Assembly (NCBI GenBank): GCA_963575745.1
Contig: CAUYUJ010005021.1
Location: 1 to 64,000 of the forward strand
Reading direction: 5' to 3'
DNA length: 64,000 bases
Source of the DNA: Prorocentrum cordatum
Taxonomy: Eukaryota; Sar; Dinophyceae; Prorocentrales; Prorocentraceae
The translations under genes and the position numbers were made by a program. This document shows, piece after piece, positions 40,420 to 51,824 of the stretch. Every line of letters begins with the position of its first letter. The stretch's first letter is position 1. A model generated the notes under the pieces. The model had not been told where the DNA came from. It searched no databases and worked only from the letters and a program-made list of their open reading frames with translations.

Positions 40420-41445
40420 GTCAGAGTGAGGGGGCTGAACCGAACGGTCATGCACTGTCCCTGGGTGCGTGGCTGAAGTGGAACTCCGCGATGCGGATTA
40501 TTGTTGTTGTTGTTGAGGTTGTTGTTGTTGTTGTTGTTGTTGTTGTTATTGTTGTTGTTGTTATTGTTGGTAGTTGTTAGTTGTTTGTTGTCGTCGTCCC
40601 ACCCGCGACCCGCCTCGCGACCCACCCGCGACCCACCCCGCGACCCACCCGCGACCCACCCGCGACCCACCCCGCGACCCACCCGCGACCCACCCCGCGA
40701 CCCACCCGCGACCCACCCGCGACCCACCCCGCGACCCACCCCGCGACCCGCCCGCGACCCACCCCGAGACCCCCCCCGGCGACCCACCCGCGACCCACCG
40801 GCGACCCACCCGCGACCCACCCGCGACCCACCGCGACCCACCCGCGACCACCCGCGACCCACCCGCGACCCACCCCGCGACCCACCCAAAATTTTCGGCG
40901 CCTGCGGCGGGTTTCTTTTGCATTCGTTCCAGGTGGAGAACCTGCGACCCACCCGGGACCCAAACCGCGCCCGCGCCCACCCGCGACCCACCATATTTTT
41001 CGGCGCCTGCGGCGGGTTTCTTTTGCATTCGTTCCAGGTGGAGAACCTGCGACCCACCCGGGACCCAAACCGCGGCCGCGACCCACCCGCGACCCACCCA
41101 TAATTTTCGGCGCCTGCGGCGGGTTTCTTTTGCATTCGTTCCAGGTGGAGAACCTGCGACCCACCCGCGACCCAAACCGCGTTCAGTGTACAGATCAAAA
41201 TTTTCGGCGCCCGCGGCGGGCTGTTTTTGAATTCCTTCCAGGTGGAAGTGGGGAGCCCGCGACCCACCCGCGACCCAAACTACGTTCACTGAACGAGCCA
41301 AAACTTCGGCGCCTGCGGCGCCTTTTTGTTTGCATTCGTTCCAGGTGGAGAGCGACCCGAACCGCGCTCAGTGTATATAGCACCCCGCAATTGCGGATAA
41401 GAGTAAGGGGGCGGGCGCGGGCGACGCGGGCGTCGTCGAGCCGGC
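40420..41445. repeat. Satellite complex, left part
   Basis: In order: an end sequence GTCAGAGTGAGGGGGC, a TTG tract (40500-40590), a CGACCCACC minisatellite (40597-40886), then five ~100-bp units of TTTTCGGCGCCTGCGGCGGG, TTTGCATTCGTTCCAGGTGG, AGA..CTGCGACCCACCC and GTTCAGTGTACAGATC, ending at CCGCAATTGCGG (41385-41396). Confidence 0.85.
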
Positions 41446-41484
41446 GGACCTCGTGGCCCCCGGGCCCACCTTCCCTGTCGATGG

Positions 41485-41660
41485 CGCTCTCCTCCTCCTC
41501 CTCCTCCTCCTCCTCCTCCTCCTCCTCCTCCTCCTCCTCCTCCTCCTCCTCCTCCGTCCTCGTCCTCATCGTCATCGTCCTCCTCCTCCTCCACCTCGTC
41601 CTCCTCCTCCTCCTCTTCTTCCTCTTCCTCCCTCTCCCCCCCTCGTCCTTTCATCATCGT
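41485..41660. repeat. TCC microsatellite
   Basis: About 70 bp of pure TCC (41491-41555) followed by diverged TCC/TCG. Confidence 0.9.
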
Positions 41661-41852
41661 CCTCCCATTGTCGTCCTCCCCCTCATCGGCCTCCATGATC
41701 GTCCTGCTCCTCCTCCTTTTCTTTCTCCACATTCTCCTTACATCCTCTCTTCTTCCGCGTTCTCCTCGTCCGCTGTTTACTCCTCCTGCCTCCCCCTCCT
41801 TTCCCAAGATAACTGCAACGCAATCCTTTTTTCCACTTTATGCTCCCCGCCT

Positions 41853-41930
41853 TCTCTGATCAAGGCAACTCGCCAGGGCAGAGTTGCTGGACGGGCTGGT
41901 GTGGATGCGCGGGGCTTGAAGAGGTCCTTG
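41853..41930 (+). repeat. CTGATCAAGGCAACTCGCC module
   Basis: Diverged copy of the module at 59183-59262 and 22895-22975, again after a TCC tract. Confidence 0.55.
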
Positions 41931-41979
41931 CGGGCTCAGACGGCATGCAAAAATCCGCCGCCGCGCTTGTGCGGCATTG

Positions 41980-42774
41980 GTTTGTTCAGTGAACGTGGTT
42001 TAGGTCGCGGGTGGGTCGCGGGCTTTCCACCTCCACCTGGAAGGAATGCAAAAGCAGCCCGCCGCAGGCGCCAAAAAAATTGGTTTGTACACTGAACGTG
42101 GTTTGGGTCGCGGGTGGGCCGCGGGTTCTCCACCGGGAACGAATGCAAAAGATGCCCGCCGCAGGCGCCGAAAAATGAGGTTTGTACCCTGAACGTGGTC
42201 GCGGGTGGGCCGCGGGCTCTCCACCTGAAACGAATGCAAAAGATGCCCGCCGCAGGCGCCGAAAAATGTGGTTCGTACCCTGAACGTGGTTTGGGTCGCG
42301 GGTTGGTCGCGAGTTGGTCACGGGGTGGGTCGCGGGCTCTCCACCTGGAAGGAATGCAAAAAAACCCGCCGCAGGCGCCGAAAATGGTGGTTTGTACCTT
42401 GAACGTGGTTTGGGTCGCGGGTGGGTCGCGGGTGGGTCGCGGGGTAGGTCGCGGGTGGGTCGCGGGTGGGTCGCGGGTGGGTCGCGGGTGGGTCGCGGGG
42501 TGGGTCGCGGGCGGGTCGCGGGGTGGGTCGCGGGGTGGGTCGCGGGGTGGGTCGCGGGGTGGGTCGCGGGGTGGGTCGCGGGTGGGTCGCGGGGTGGGTC
42601 GCGGGTGGGTCGCGGGTGGGTCGCGGGGCGGGTTGCGGGTGGGACGACGACAACAAACAACAAAACAACAACAACAACATAACAAAACGGGCAACAACAA
42701 CAACAACAAACAACAAACAACAAACAACAAACAACAACAACAAACAACAAACAACAAACAACAACAACAACAAC

Positions 42775-42813
<39 letters not shown>

Positions 42814-42815
42814 AC

Positions 42816-42855
<40 letters not shown>
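41980..42855. repeat. Satellite complex, mirrored part
   Basis: Four ~90-bp units in reverse orientation (CCACCTGGAAGGAATGCAAA, CCCGCCGCAGGCGCCGAAAA), then a GGTGGGTCGCG minisatellite (42405-42640), then a CAA tract (42650-42855): the exact mirror order of 40500-41380. Confidence 0.85.
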
Positions 42856-43039
42856 CACTTTACCCGAACGCTCAGTGTTCTCACCAGTGCCAGGGTTTTC
42901 ATGCGACGCCAGCCAATACCCCCACTTTGTGGGGGGGCAGTGCAAGCTCTACCAAATATCCACACGACTCTTCGCCACCACCCACACCCAGCTTCCCGCC
43001 CTATGACGTTCGGACACTTCACTTCGTGGCCTGCGGACG

Positions 43040-43145
43040 ACCGTGGCTACTACACTGGCGTGGAGTACACACCCACAGAAGTTGTTAAGCCTACGTTCGT
43101 ACACCCACAGAAGTTGTTAAGCCTTGTTAACCCACAGAAGAGATT
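43040..43145 (+). repeat. ~30-bp direct repeat CCCACAGAAGTTGTTAAGCC
   Basis: Two full and one partial copy (about 43073, 43104, 43130). Confidence 0.85.
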
Positions 43146-43179
43146 TCGGCGTGCGCGCGCGAAGAAAAAACGAATGTGT

Positions 43180-43495
43180 CCCGCATGGTATTATTTGACA
43201 GGGATGATGGCCCTGGCAGGTGCGCAACCGTTGTCGCAGAAGTTCGAAAAAGTTGCTCGCAAAAGCCCGTTTGACAGAAATGTTTAAAAAGTGTTGGGTT
43301 TCCTACGAATCCGCAAGAGCGCGCGGGATGAGATTTTGACATTTTTTGTTGAAAAACCATTGGTTTTTTGATGTTTTTATGTTAAAATCGTTGCGAACAC
43401 TAAGGTTTTGGAAGGATTTCGTCTTGCGCGCGCGAATGTCCACTTTACCTTATTTTTTGCAAGGGATTCTTGAAATTTGATTATATTAGAACAAG
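43180..43495 (+). repeat. AT-richer duplicated segment, copy 1
   Basis: Matches 44975-45300 in order: GTATTATTTGAC(A)GGGATG, TTCGAA.., ATCCGCAAGAGCGCGC, AAAACCATTG, GGAAGGATTTCG...GCGCGCGC, AAGGGATTCTTGAAA. Diverged, no conserved ORF. Confidence 0.7.
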
Positions 43496-43689
43496 AAATG
43501 TCATTTTCTATTGTTTTTTGCAAGGGAAAGCGGATTACAACAAAACAACCGGATCCTGTACACACCCTCTTTTCTGAGGCTTCCTCACGAAAATGATGAA
43601 AATGTAGCTGCGGCCTAGGCGGCGCAGGGGGGGCGCGCACCAGGGGGCCCAACAATAATTATTCTTTAGAATAAATAATGTTCAACAAC

Positions 43690-44158
43690 AACAACAACAA
43701 CAACGAGAATCCGCACCGCGGAATTCCACTTCAGCCACGCACCCAGGGACAGTGAATGACCGTTCGGCCCCCTCACTCTGACAAATTAAAATTTTCGGCG
43801 CCTGCGGCGGGCTGTTTTTGAATTCCTTCCAGGTGGAGGTGGGGAGCCCGCGACCCACCCGCGGCCCAAACTACGTTCACTGAACAAGCCAAAACTTCGG
43901 CGCCTGCGGCGCGTTTCTTTTGCATTCGTTCCAGGTGGAGAGCGACCCAAACCGCGTTCAGTGTACAGATCAAAATTTTCGGCGCCTGCGGCGGGCTGTT
44001 TTTGATTTTTTTCCAGGTGGAGGTGGAGAGCCCAAGACCCACCCGCGACCCAAACTACGTTCACTGAACAAGCCAAAAAATTCGGCGCCTGCGGCGGTCC
44101 GCCGGTTCGACGCCCGCGTCGCCCGCGCCCGCCCCCTCACTCTTATCCGCAATTGCGG
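43690..44158. repeat. Satellite complex, right part
   Basis: CAACAA tract, then the complement of the left outer end (43702-43782 matches 40420-40500 inverted), four forward ~95-bp units (TTCGGCGCCTGCGGCG...CCAGGTGGAG), and the complement of the left inner end (44107-44158 against 41385-41445). Confidence 0.85.
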
Positions 44159-44417
44159 AATACTAAATATCGGCTGCACGAAACTTCTATTACTAAGGCG
44201 GGATTGGGTCAAGCGGGATACCGCCCAAGCCCACGTGAGAAGGCTGCCTTGCTAGGCTTCTAATGGGGGTAGAGGGTGCTCGGAAAGGGCGTCCTGTACC
44301 TCCGCCGGCCCTCCGCCAGCCGTCCAGCGTCTTCTGCATCGTTTTGTTTCCGCCGACTTCTGGTGGCGAGCGCCGTGGTGAAAAAGCAAGGAACTCCTTC
44401 ATCAGGCCGACGTATAC

Positions 44418-44616
44418 GTGGTGCAATAAATGTGATGCACCCTATGCGGTGCAATATGTGTGGTACAATCTGTGTGGTTCAGTGTACGAGGTTAAGCTAG
44501 GTGCTGCGATCTATGTGGTGCAAGTTATGTGGTGCAACCTAAGTAGTGCAATCTAAGAAGCGCAGTTCAATATAAGTGGTGCGAGCTACGTGGTATAACT
44601 ATGTGGTGCGATTATT
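44418..44616. repeat. 14-bp satellite GTGGTGCAAGCTAT, third array
   Basis: About 14 diverged units in 14-bp register (GTGATGCACCCTAT, GTGGTACAATCTGT, GTGGTGCAAGTTAT); two short or long units. A two-unit remnant is at 45522-45556. Confidence 0.85.
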
Positions 44617-44619
44617 TAT

Positions 44620-44970
44620 TATTCGCAATGAATTGTCAGCTCCAATGCTCGCGCGATCACCCCGCCCACCCACCCGCAACCTGGTTTGCAAAACCATGTG
44701 GCGGCGATTGCGATGACTACTTGGCGCTGGTTGGCGCATCGCTGCGGCCGCGCCAGCGCGCGCAGGCTCGCGCACAGAGCCGCCAGCTAGTCTGGCGCCA
44801 CCAACGCGGCCACCGTGGCGCTGACCGCTGGGGAGTGCCCAGCGCGTCTCGCAGGCCGCGCTAACGCAGGGGCATTTCAGTGCGAGTCGGTGACGGTATC
44901 ATGGCGATCCTGATAGTAGCGATGCTGGTGGCGAGGATGACGATGACGTCGCCAAGTCGGGCGCGAATGG
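44620..44970. other. No gene recognised
   Basis: GC-rich sequence with CGCGCAGGCTCGCGCA motifs. Frames are short and unassigned. Confidence 0.5.
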
Positions 44971-44974
44971 CCCA

Positions 44975-45300
44975 GATTGTATTATTTGACGGGATGTGTG
45001 CCTGTCCCCAGCAAGCGCGCACAGGTGTTCGAATGATTTCGACATGCGCACGTGAGAGGCCCGCTGGGTCAGATTTGATGCACATGTTGCCGAGCGCGTG
45101 ATGTTCATAAGAATTCGCAAGATCACGCGCATACTGGTTTGAACAATGATGTTGTAAAACCATTGTTTGTTTTTCGGAAAGGTCGTTTTTGAAATCTTTG
45201 CGACATTGTAAATGTTTGGAAGATTTCGGCATACGCGCGCAACGACGTGCGCGTATGGACGTTGTCTATTTTGTCACAAAGGATTCTTGAAAGCTGATGA
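44975..45300 (+). repeat. AT-richer duplicated segment, copy 2
   Basis: Second copy of 43180-43495, same orientation, 1.8 kb apart. A C/G-homopolymer (G16) follows at 45350-45365. Confidence 0.7.
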
Positions 45301-45689
45301 TTTGTGGTAAACGAGTGCGTGTGCCTAGTATGTTTTGACAAGGATGAAAGGGGGGGGGGGGGGGGCGATACACCGGCTTGGCTTGGACCTACGGATTCAT
45401 CTAAGATGAAGGATCATAACACTAAATACACAATACGACCCCAGGGGAATGCGATAATCCCGGGGTGGGTGGATGGGGGTGGGTGGGGGGTAGAACTTAA
45501 TTTATTGTTTTGAACATATAACCTATGTGATGTAAGCTATGTGGTGCGTGCAAAGCAAATAAGCAGTGCAGAGCGACGCACATCCGCCACCGTGCCCCTG
45601 GCACGAAGTGGAGTGTCCCAAGGCTCATGCAGCCCTGAGATGTAAAGGGTTCGAAAAGTTCTCAAAGGCCCGGACCCCCGGTTCCCAGA

Positions 45690-47130
45690 GGCTCCCAGGC
45701 GCTCTTGGGGTGTGTCGCCTGGGCTTGTGGGAGACCAACAGAGCCCCAGCACGGCCCGAGAGGACTCCAAGATGTCGCCCAGACAGTCCAGGAGGGCACA
45801 GAATCCCCGAAAGATCGCTCCAAGACGCCTAAGATGGTCTCCAGACGGCCCAAGAGGCCTCGAAGACGCTCCCAGAGGCCTCCAAGAGCACTCACAAGAG
45901 GGTCCCAATATACAAAAACCATTGGTTCTCGGCTTCCCGAGGCTTCCAGACGGCCCAACAGGCCCCAAATGCAGCCCCGAGACAGCCGAAGAGGCTTCAA
46001 AGAGAGCCCCAAGACGGCCCAGGAGGGTCCCAAGACGGCCCAAGAAGCCTCCAAGACGGCTCAAGAGGCCCTAAGACGGCTTCAAGAGCTTGCCCAGACG
46101 GAGGACCCGAACGCACATTTCGAGCCCTCGGCCCCGAGAGGCCACGAGGAGGCCCCGAAGGTGCCCCAAGAGGCTCCCAAGAGGCACCCAGGAAGCCCCA
46201 AGAGAGGCCCCCAAGAGGCTCCCAGCAGGCTTCCAAACTGCCCCCCAGAGGCCCCCGAGAGCGCTCCGAAGAAATCCCAAGAAGCATCTTTGAGGACTCG
46301 GACCTACAACCCAGGTGCGATGGCGGGATTGGCCGAATGCCATTATATCCGCCGCCCCCTGTTGATTCACCACAGGGGGGCCTGGCGTGCTGAATCCTTT
46401 CGCGTTTGGTGTTGGTTCTTTTCGCCGAAGAACTCTCCCTGGGGCTTCGGCCCGTCCCGCCGGCCACCCGAAAGGGACCTCAACGACCGCAAAACATCTC
46501 CCAAGATGGCTCCATATAGCCTGCAAGATGGCCACATTAGCCCAAGATGGCCTCCAAGATGGCCTAAGATGGCCTCCAAGTCCGCCAAAGATGGTCCAAG
46601 ATGGCTTCCAAGACGGCCCGAGAGAGTCCACGAGGCCTTCAAGTTCGTCCAAGAAGCCTCCAAGACGGCCCAAGATGGCTCCAAGATGGTCTAAGACTGG
46701 CCAAGAGGCCCCAAGATGCCTCCAAGACGTCCTCCAGGAAGGCCCGAAAGGCTAACAATCATTGACTTTCCATCGGTGTTTGAAGGACTTGGGCATTTTC
46801 TTCTCATCAGCTCTCCGACGGCCCAAGACAGCCCAAGAGGCCCCAACCATCGTCCCAAGAGCGCCCAGGAGGCCTCCAAGATGGCCCCATGACAGCCAAA
46901 GAGGGCCCCAAGGAGAGCCCAAGACGGCCCCGAAGACGTCGAAGATAGCCTCCAAGACGTCCAAGATGGCCTCCAAGATGCCTCCAAGACGGCCAAGAAG
47001 GCCTCCAAAACAACGAAGATGGCCCCAAGATGCACCCAAAACGGCCCCATCTGGCCTCAAGACGGCCTTAGACTGCCCAAAAGGCCCGCAAGAGGCATCC
47101 AAGACGGCCCAAGAGCCCTCCAAGACGTCC
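45690..47130 (+). repeat. CAAGATGGCC/CCCAAGAGGC minisatellite, two large arrays
   Basis: Arrays at 45690-46300 and 46490-47130, separated by ~190 bp of other sequence. Units are 9, 12 or 15 bp (CAAGATGGCCTC, CAAGACGGC, CCCAAGAGGCCC), so spacing is nearly always a multiple of three and long frames stay open. No codon or domain signal supports a protein. Confidence 0.85.
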
Positions 47131-47339
47131 TCCACGAAACCCGAAAGCTCGGAAACCATCTGGTCCGATAGCTCGTCCGACCCCGTGTTCCCCGACAGCT
47201 TTCAAAACCCACTCGGGGAACGCGTGGCCCGATAGTTTGGCCAAGCTCAAAACCAACTTTCGGCCACGCATGCGCTTCCAAAAAGGCAGGGTGCGTCGGT
47301 GACTTGCCGTAGGCGTCTTCGATAAAACAAAGCAAATCA

Positions 47340-47630
47340 ACGTCATGCAACGCAACGAAGCGCAATGCAATGCACACGAATGCAAAGTAGCGCAATGCAA
47401 AGCAATGCCAAGTCATGCCAAGCAGTTCAAAGCCATGCAAAGCAATGCGACGCAATGCGAAGCGGGCGGCATCGAGGCGACGGGCGGCGACGAGGCGGCG
47501 ACGGCCCGCATGCCCAGGCGACGGGCGGCGATGTGCGGAGACGAGGCGGCGACGGCGGCGACATGGCGGCCAGAACGACCCGCAAGCCCAGACGACTAGC
47601 GGCGATGGGAGGCGACGGTGACCACATATC
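47340..47630 (+). repeat. GCAATGCAAA and GGCGACGAGGCGGCGAC repeats
   Basis: Degenerate AAGCAATGC units (47343-47460), then GC-rich GGCGACGGGCGGCGATG units (47465-47620). Confidence 0.8.
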
Positions 47631-47639
47631 CGGATATGC

Positions 47640-48556
47640 ATGTATATATATATACAGATAGACTTACATATATATATATATATATATACATACACGTGTG
47701 TGTACATATAGCTGTGTACACATACACACATACATGCATACATGAGTGCACATGTATCTGTATGTGTATATGCATGAACATCTGCATACACATTTACACA
47801 TCCATAAGCATACATAGTCATATGAACATGTACACGTACATGTGTATGTGTATGTATATGTAAATGTGTATGTACATGTGTGTGCACATGTTTATTCATC
47901 TGTATATACACATGTGCATGTATACGTATATGGACCTGCATGTGCACATACATACATATTTGTATAGGTGTCGGTATACGTGGTTGTATGGTTATATGTA
48001 TGTGTGCACCTGTGTATGTATGTACATGTATGCATGTGTGCATACAGGTACATGTACGGCTGTACGTATGCATGCATGCCCGTAGACGTGTATAGATGTA
48101 TGCATGTATGCTTGTATGCAGATATATACATGTATGCCTTTATGTATGTATGTTTGTACATATATATGTATGCATGTATGTATGCATGTATGTATGTACG
48201 TATGTATGTATGTGTGTATGTATGTATGTATGTATGTATGTATGTTTGTGTGTATGTATGTATGTATATATGTATAAATTTATGTATGTATGCATGTATG
48301 TATGTATGAGAGCGTATGTATACATGTGTGTATGTATGTATGTGTGTATGCATGCGTGTATGTATGTATGTAGGTATGTATGTATGTGTGTATGTATGTG
48401 TATTTATGTATGTATGTATGTGTGTATGCATGGCAGTGCATGCATGTATGTATGTATGTATGTATGTATGTACGTATGTATGTATGTATGTATGTATGTA
48501 TGTATGTATGTACGTATGTATGTATGTATGTATGTATGTATGTATGTATGTATGTA
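47640..48556. repeat. TA/TGTA tract and ATGT microsatellite
   Basis: Diverged TATG/TACATG sequence becoming nearly pure TATG from about 48160 to 48555. Confidence 0.95.
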
Positions 48557-48569
48557 GATCGCCCCCTTG

Positions 48570-48940
48570 TGATCATACAATGTGCCGTGGCTTCGATGCG
48601 TTCCATTGTTTTATTGTTCCGTCCTCCACCTGATCAGCTCCTCGCTCTCCGTCGCTCCTCCTCATCACCTCATCCTCCTCCAGCGGGGCAGTGCAACCTC
48701 GGGCAGGGGGCGGCGGGGCAGCGCAAGGTTTCGTATTGTTCTCTCGCGCTGGGTCCCAGTCCCTCTCTACCCTCAGGAGGGAGGCGATGAGGAGGAGGAG
48801 GAGGGGGAGGAGGAACAGGAATAGTTGTATCATGAGAGTGAGGAGGAAGCGGAGCAAAATACGACGATTGCGATATCAACGATGATGACGATGACGATGA
48901 CGCTGATGATGACGATGTTGGTGATGATGACGAGGAGACA
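48570..48940. other. No gene; GAC/GAT tract at end
   Basis: Unassigned sequence, a short GGA tract near 48790 and GATGAC repeats 48880-48935. Confidence 0.5.
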
Positions 48941-48944
48941 TCCT

Positions 48945-50115
48945 GACAAACGAATTCCTGAATGAGGAATCCGTAGCAAGGGATCCTGCATCAGGGATCC
49001 TTACTAAGGAATGTTTGCAAAAGGAACCCTGCATGAGGCATCTGAACTAAAGAACCCTTTAACAAGGAATAGTTGCCAAGGAATGTTTACGAAGGAATAG
49101 TTACCGAAGAATCCTTAAGAAAGACCCTTACATGAAAATCCGTAATAAGGGAAGGCAGCTTAAACAATGAACCCTTTTAATAAGGAAAATTTGACGAAAA
49201 AACCCTCAGGAAAGGCATCTTGAATAAGGAATCCTTAAGAAGGAGCCCTATGGAAGGAATCTGTCACAAAGAATCACCGAAATATCCTTCATACGGAATC
49301 CGAGTTACGGAATTATCATTCAAGAACATGTGTCAAATAATCATTGCAAATCTTAGCTACGGTAATCTCGAAAATAAATCTTTTTTTACCAGGAGCCCTG
49401 CACGAGTGATCATTACTAAGGAATCCCGAACAAGGAATCGGAGCTAAGGAACCCTGAAACAAAGAAATCTGTACTAGAGGATCCGTCATCAGTACCCCTG
49501 CTCAAAGGATTGTGACAAAGGAATCCTATATCAGGACTATGTACTAAGGAATCCGTACCAAGGGATATTTAGCAAGGAACCCTTACTGAGAAATCTGCAG
49601 TAAGGAACCCTTAGAAAGAACTTTTTCCTGGATCCCGCATACCGGAATCTAAGCTAATGAATCCTGAATAAGGAATCCTTGTATAAGAAGTCCTTTCTAG
49701 ACGGAGTGCTCAATAAATAGCCATGCATACAGAATCTTGATTATGGCATCCTGAACCATGCCTCCTTAATGAAGAATTTGTCCTCTGGAATCCTCCATGC
49801 GGAATCCTTTAAAAGGAATCTCCACTAAGAAGCCCTAAAGAAGGACTCTTTCATAAGGAATAATTGTTAAGGAATATTGACTCAGGAACCCTCCATAAAG
49901 AATCTCTACTTAAGGAATCTCAATAAGGAGCCCGATGTAAGGAATCTGTAATAGGGAGTCGCTAGGGAATCCTTAATAAGGAACCTCAGTTACGGAGCCC
50001 TTACTAAGGAATATGCAGTCAAGAATCCTTACCAAAGAATATGTAGTAGGGAAACATTGCTAAGGACTCTTTGCTAATGAATCTTCATACGGAATCTGAA
50101 CGCAGGAATCCTTAA
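48945..50115 (+). repeat. 15-bp minisatellite GGAATCCTTACTAAG
   Basis: About 1.17 kb of degenerate units 13-16 bp long (GGAATCCGTAGCAAG, GGATCCTTACTAA, GGAACCCTGCATGAG). This is AT-richer than most of the window and very old judging by divergence. Confidence 0.9.
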
Positions 50116-50204
50116 TGGCCAGGCGGCCTCACCCTCGGCTCAAGAAGACGCTGTGTATGTTTGGTGTTCTTGTTTGCTTTGGTCTGGGGTGCGTGGAACA
50201 CATG

Positions 50205-50960
50205 TATTTGTTGGTTGGTTGTGCAGGCTCAGAGAGAAGTGTTGCGAAGGAGGCCGCGGCGAACACTGGAGCTTGCAAGACCACCAAAAACACAGTGTTT
50301 CGTGGCTTCACAAACCAGAACAAACTAACAAACACAAAACTATATGGTGCTTCCTTGCGTCAAGGGCCAACTACTGCTTATGGTTGGTATTGTTTTGCGT
50401 TGCAGGCTCAGAGAGAAATGCTGCGAGGGAGGCCGCGGCACGCACCGAAGCCTGTAAAACCGAGGAAACAATACAAAGGCCAAAATACACCGTGTTTCTC
50501 GGCTCCATAAACCAAACTAACTAAACACAGCAAAAATACACAGTGTTTCCTTGCACTAACGGCGCCGATTGAGATGTATGTGTTGGGTTGTTTTTGTTGT
50601 TTTGGTTTGGGATGCACGGAAACACTGTTTTTTTGGTTGTTCTGCAGGCTCAGAGACAAGTGCTGCGAGGGAGGCCGCGGCGAGCACTGGAGCTTGCAAC
50701 AAAAACGCGCAGACACGCAGTGTTTCGTGGCTTCACGACCCCCCCCAAAAAAACAATGATTCCTTTCACCAAGGGCGCCATCTACTGTTTTTTGTTTTGA
50801 TTTGCTGGTTCAGAGAAAAGTGCTACGAAGGAGGCCGCGGCGAGCACTGGGGCCTGCAAAATCAAAACCAACAAAAACAGAAAACAGTGTTTCGTGACTT
50901 CACAAACCAAACAAACCAAACAAAACAAAGTACACAGTGTTTCCTTGCACTGACGGCGAC
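50205..50960 (+). repeat. Four tandem exon-like units (AGSE...EAAA)
   Basis: A ~60-bp conserved block recurs at about 50222, 50404, 50646 and 50806: GCAGGCTCAGAGA..AGTGCTGCG and GGAGGCCGCGGCGAGCACTG. It is preceded by TTGYTKTGCAG, a splice-acceptor-like run, and followed by a less conserved tail with CACAGTGTTTCGTGGCTTCA. In one phase the blocks read AGSERSVAKEAAANTGAC with mainly conservative changes between copies. Could be a duplicated exon or a non-coding satellite. Confidence 0.6.
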
Positions 50961-50994
50961 AAGCGCTGTCAGGTATGGGTTTTGTACGGTTGCA

Positions 50995-51335
50995 AAGAAA
51001 GGGAGAGGAGGAGGAGGTGGAGGAAGAGGATGAGGAGGAGGAGGAGGAGGCGGAGGGGGAGAAGAAGGAGCAGGAGGAGGGGGTGAAGAGGATAAAGAGA
51101 AAGGAAGACGAGGAAGAAGCAGAAAAGCAAAGAAAGAGAGAGAGAGAGAGAGAGAAAGAGCGAGGGATAGAGAGAGGTCTGATCATAAATGGGCAACTAT
51201 GCATGTATGTATCTGGGTACGTACGTATGTATGTATGTATGTATGTATGTATGTATGTAGATATGTAGGTAGGTAGGTCGGTCGGTAAGTATTTGCGTAT
51301 ACACATGTATGTATATACGCATGCATGCATGAATG
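50995..51335. repeat. GGA/GAGA tract then ATGT tract
   Basis: Purine-rich 50997-51175 (GAGAGAG near 51135), then GTATGTAT 51205-51335. Confidence 0.85.
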
Positions 51336-51655
51336 TATGTATTGATGTATGTATGGCCTATATAAATACGTATTGAGGCAAAACAAAGCACGTGAATGTG
51401 AATGCTGTTAGCACAAGGGCGCGACCATGGACACATTGCAGAAGAGGAGCATCAGCAGCAGCAGCACCGGCAGCAGAAACGAACAAACACACGAGGCCCA
51501 AATACCCGCTTGCAACACTGAACCACATCTGCTGGCCCGCGTCGTCCCCGAACGGGGCACGATGTTGCCATCAAGCACTGTCAAAAGCTGGCGCCATAGC
51601 GTGCCCACCCCAAGATCAACAATCAACATGTGTTCCCTCCCGGCAAAGACTACCG

Positions 51656-51814
51656 TTAGGTCGGGCATGTCCCCATTACAAAAAGTTGTTGGACGACACA
51701 TTACAAATAGTTTAAACAATGTCCAAACATGGTCAGGAAATGCTAGGACACTCGTCCCCTGACTATTTCTGAATATTTTTGAATATTCCTCCTGTAGAAG
51801 GACAGACCCGACTC
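51656..51814. mobile_element. MITE family M1, copy 2
   Basis: 159 bp; ends GTCGGGCATGTCCCC and the complement of GTAGAAGGACAGACCCGAC; the CCCTGACTATT...GAATATTCCTCCTGTAG interior matches copy 1. Flanked by 10-bp direct repeats AAGACTACCG (51646-51655) and AAGGCTACCG (51815-51824), one mismatch. Same spacing between duplication and TIR as copy 1. Confidence 0.75.
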
Positions 51815-51824
51815 AAGGCTACCG

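Noticed and set aside
40581-42095. 504-codon frame with RRLRRVSFAFVPGGE repeats
   Set aside because: Made of ~100-bp satellite units and the CGACCCACC array; several phases are open at once, and the same units occur inverted.
46490-47130. YY1-like AAGATGGC sites as regulatory array
   Set aside because: The word is part of the minisatellite unit, and YY1 is an animal factor; no reason to infer function.
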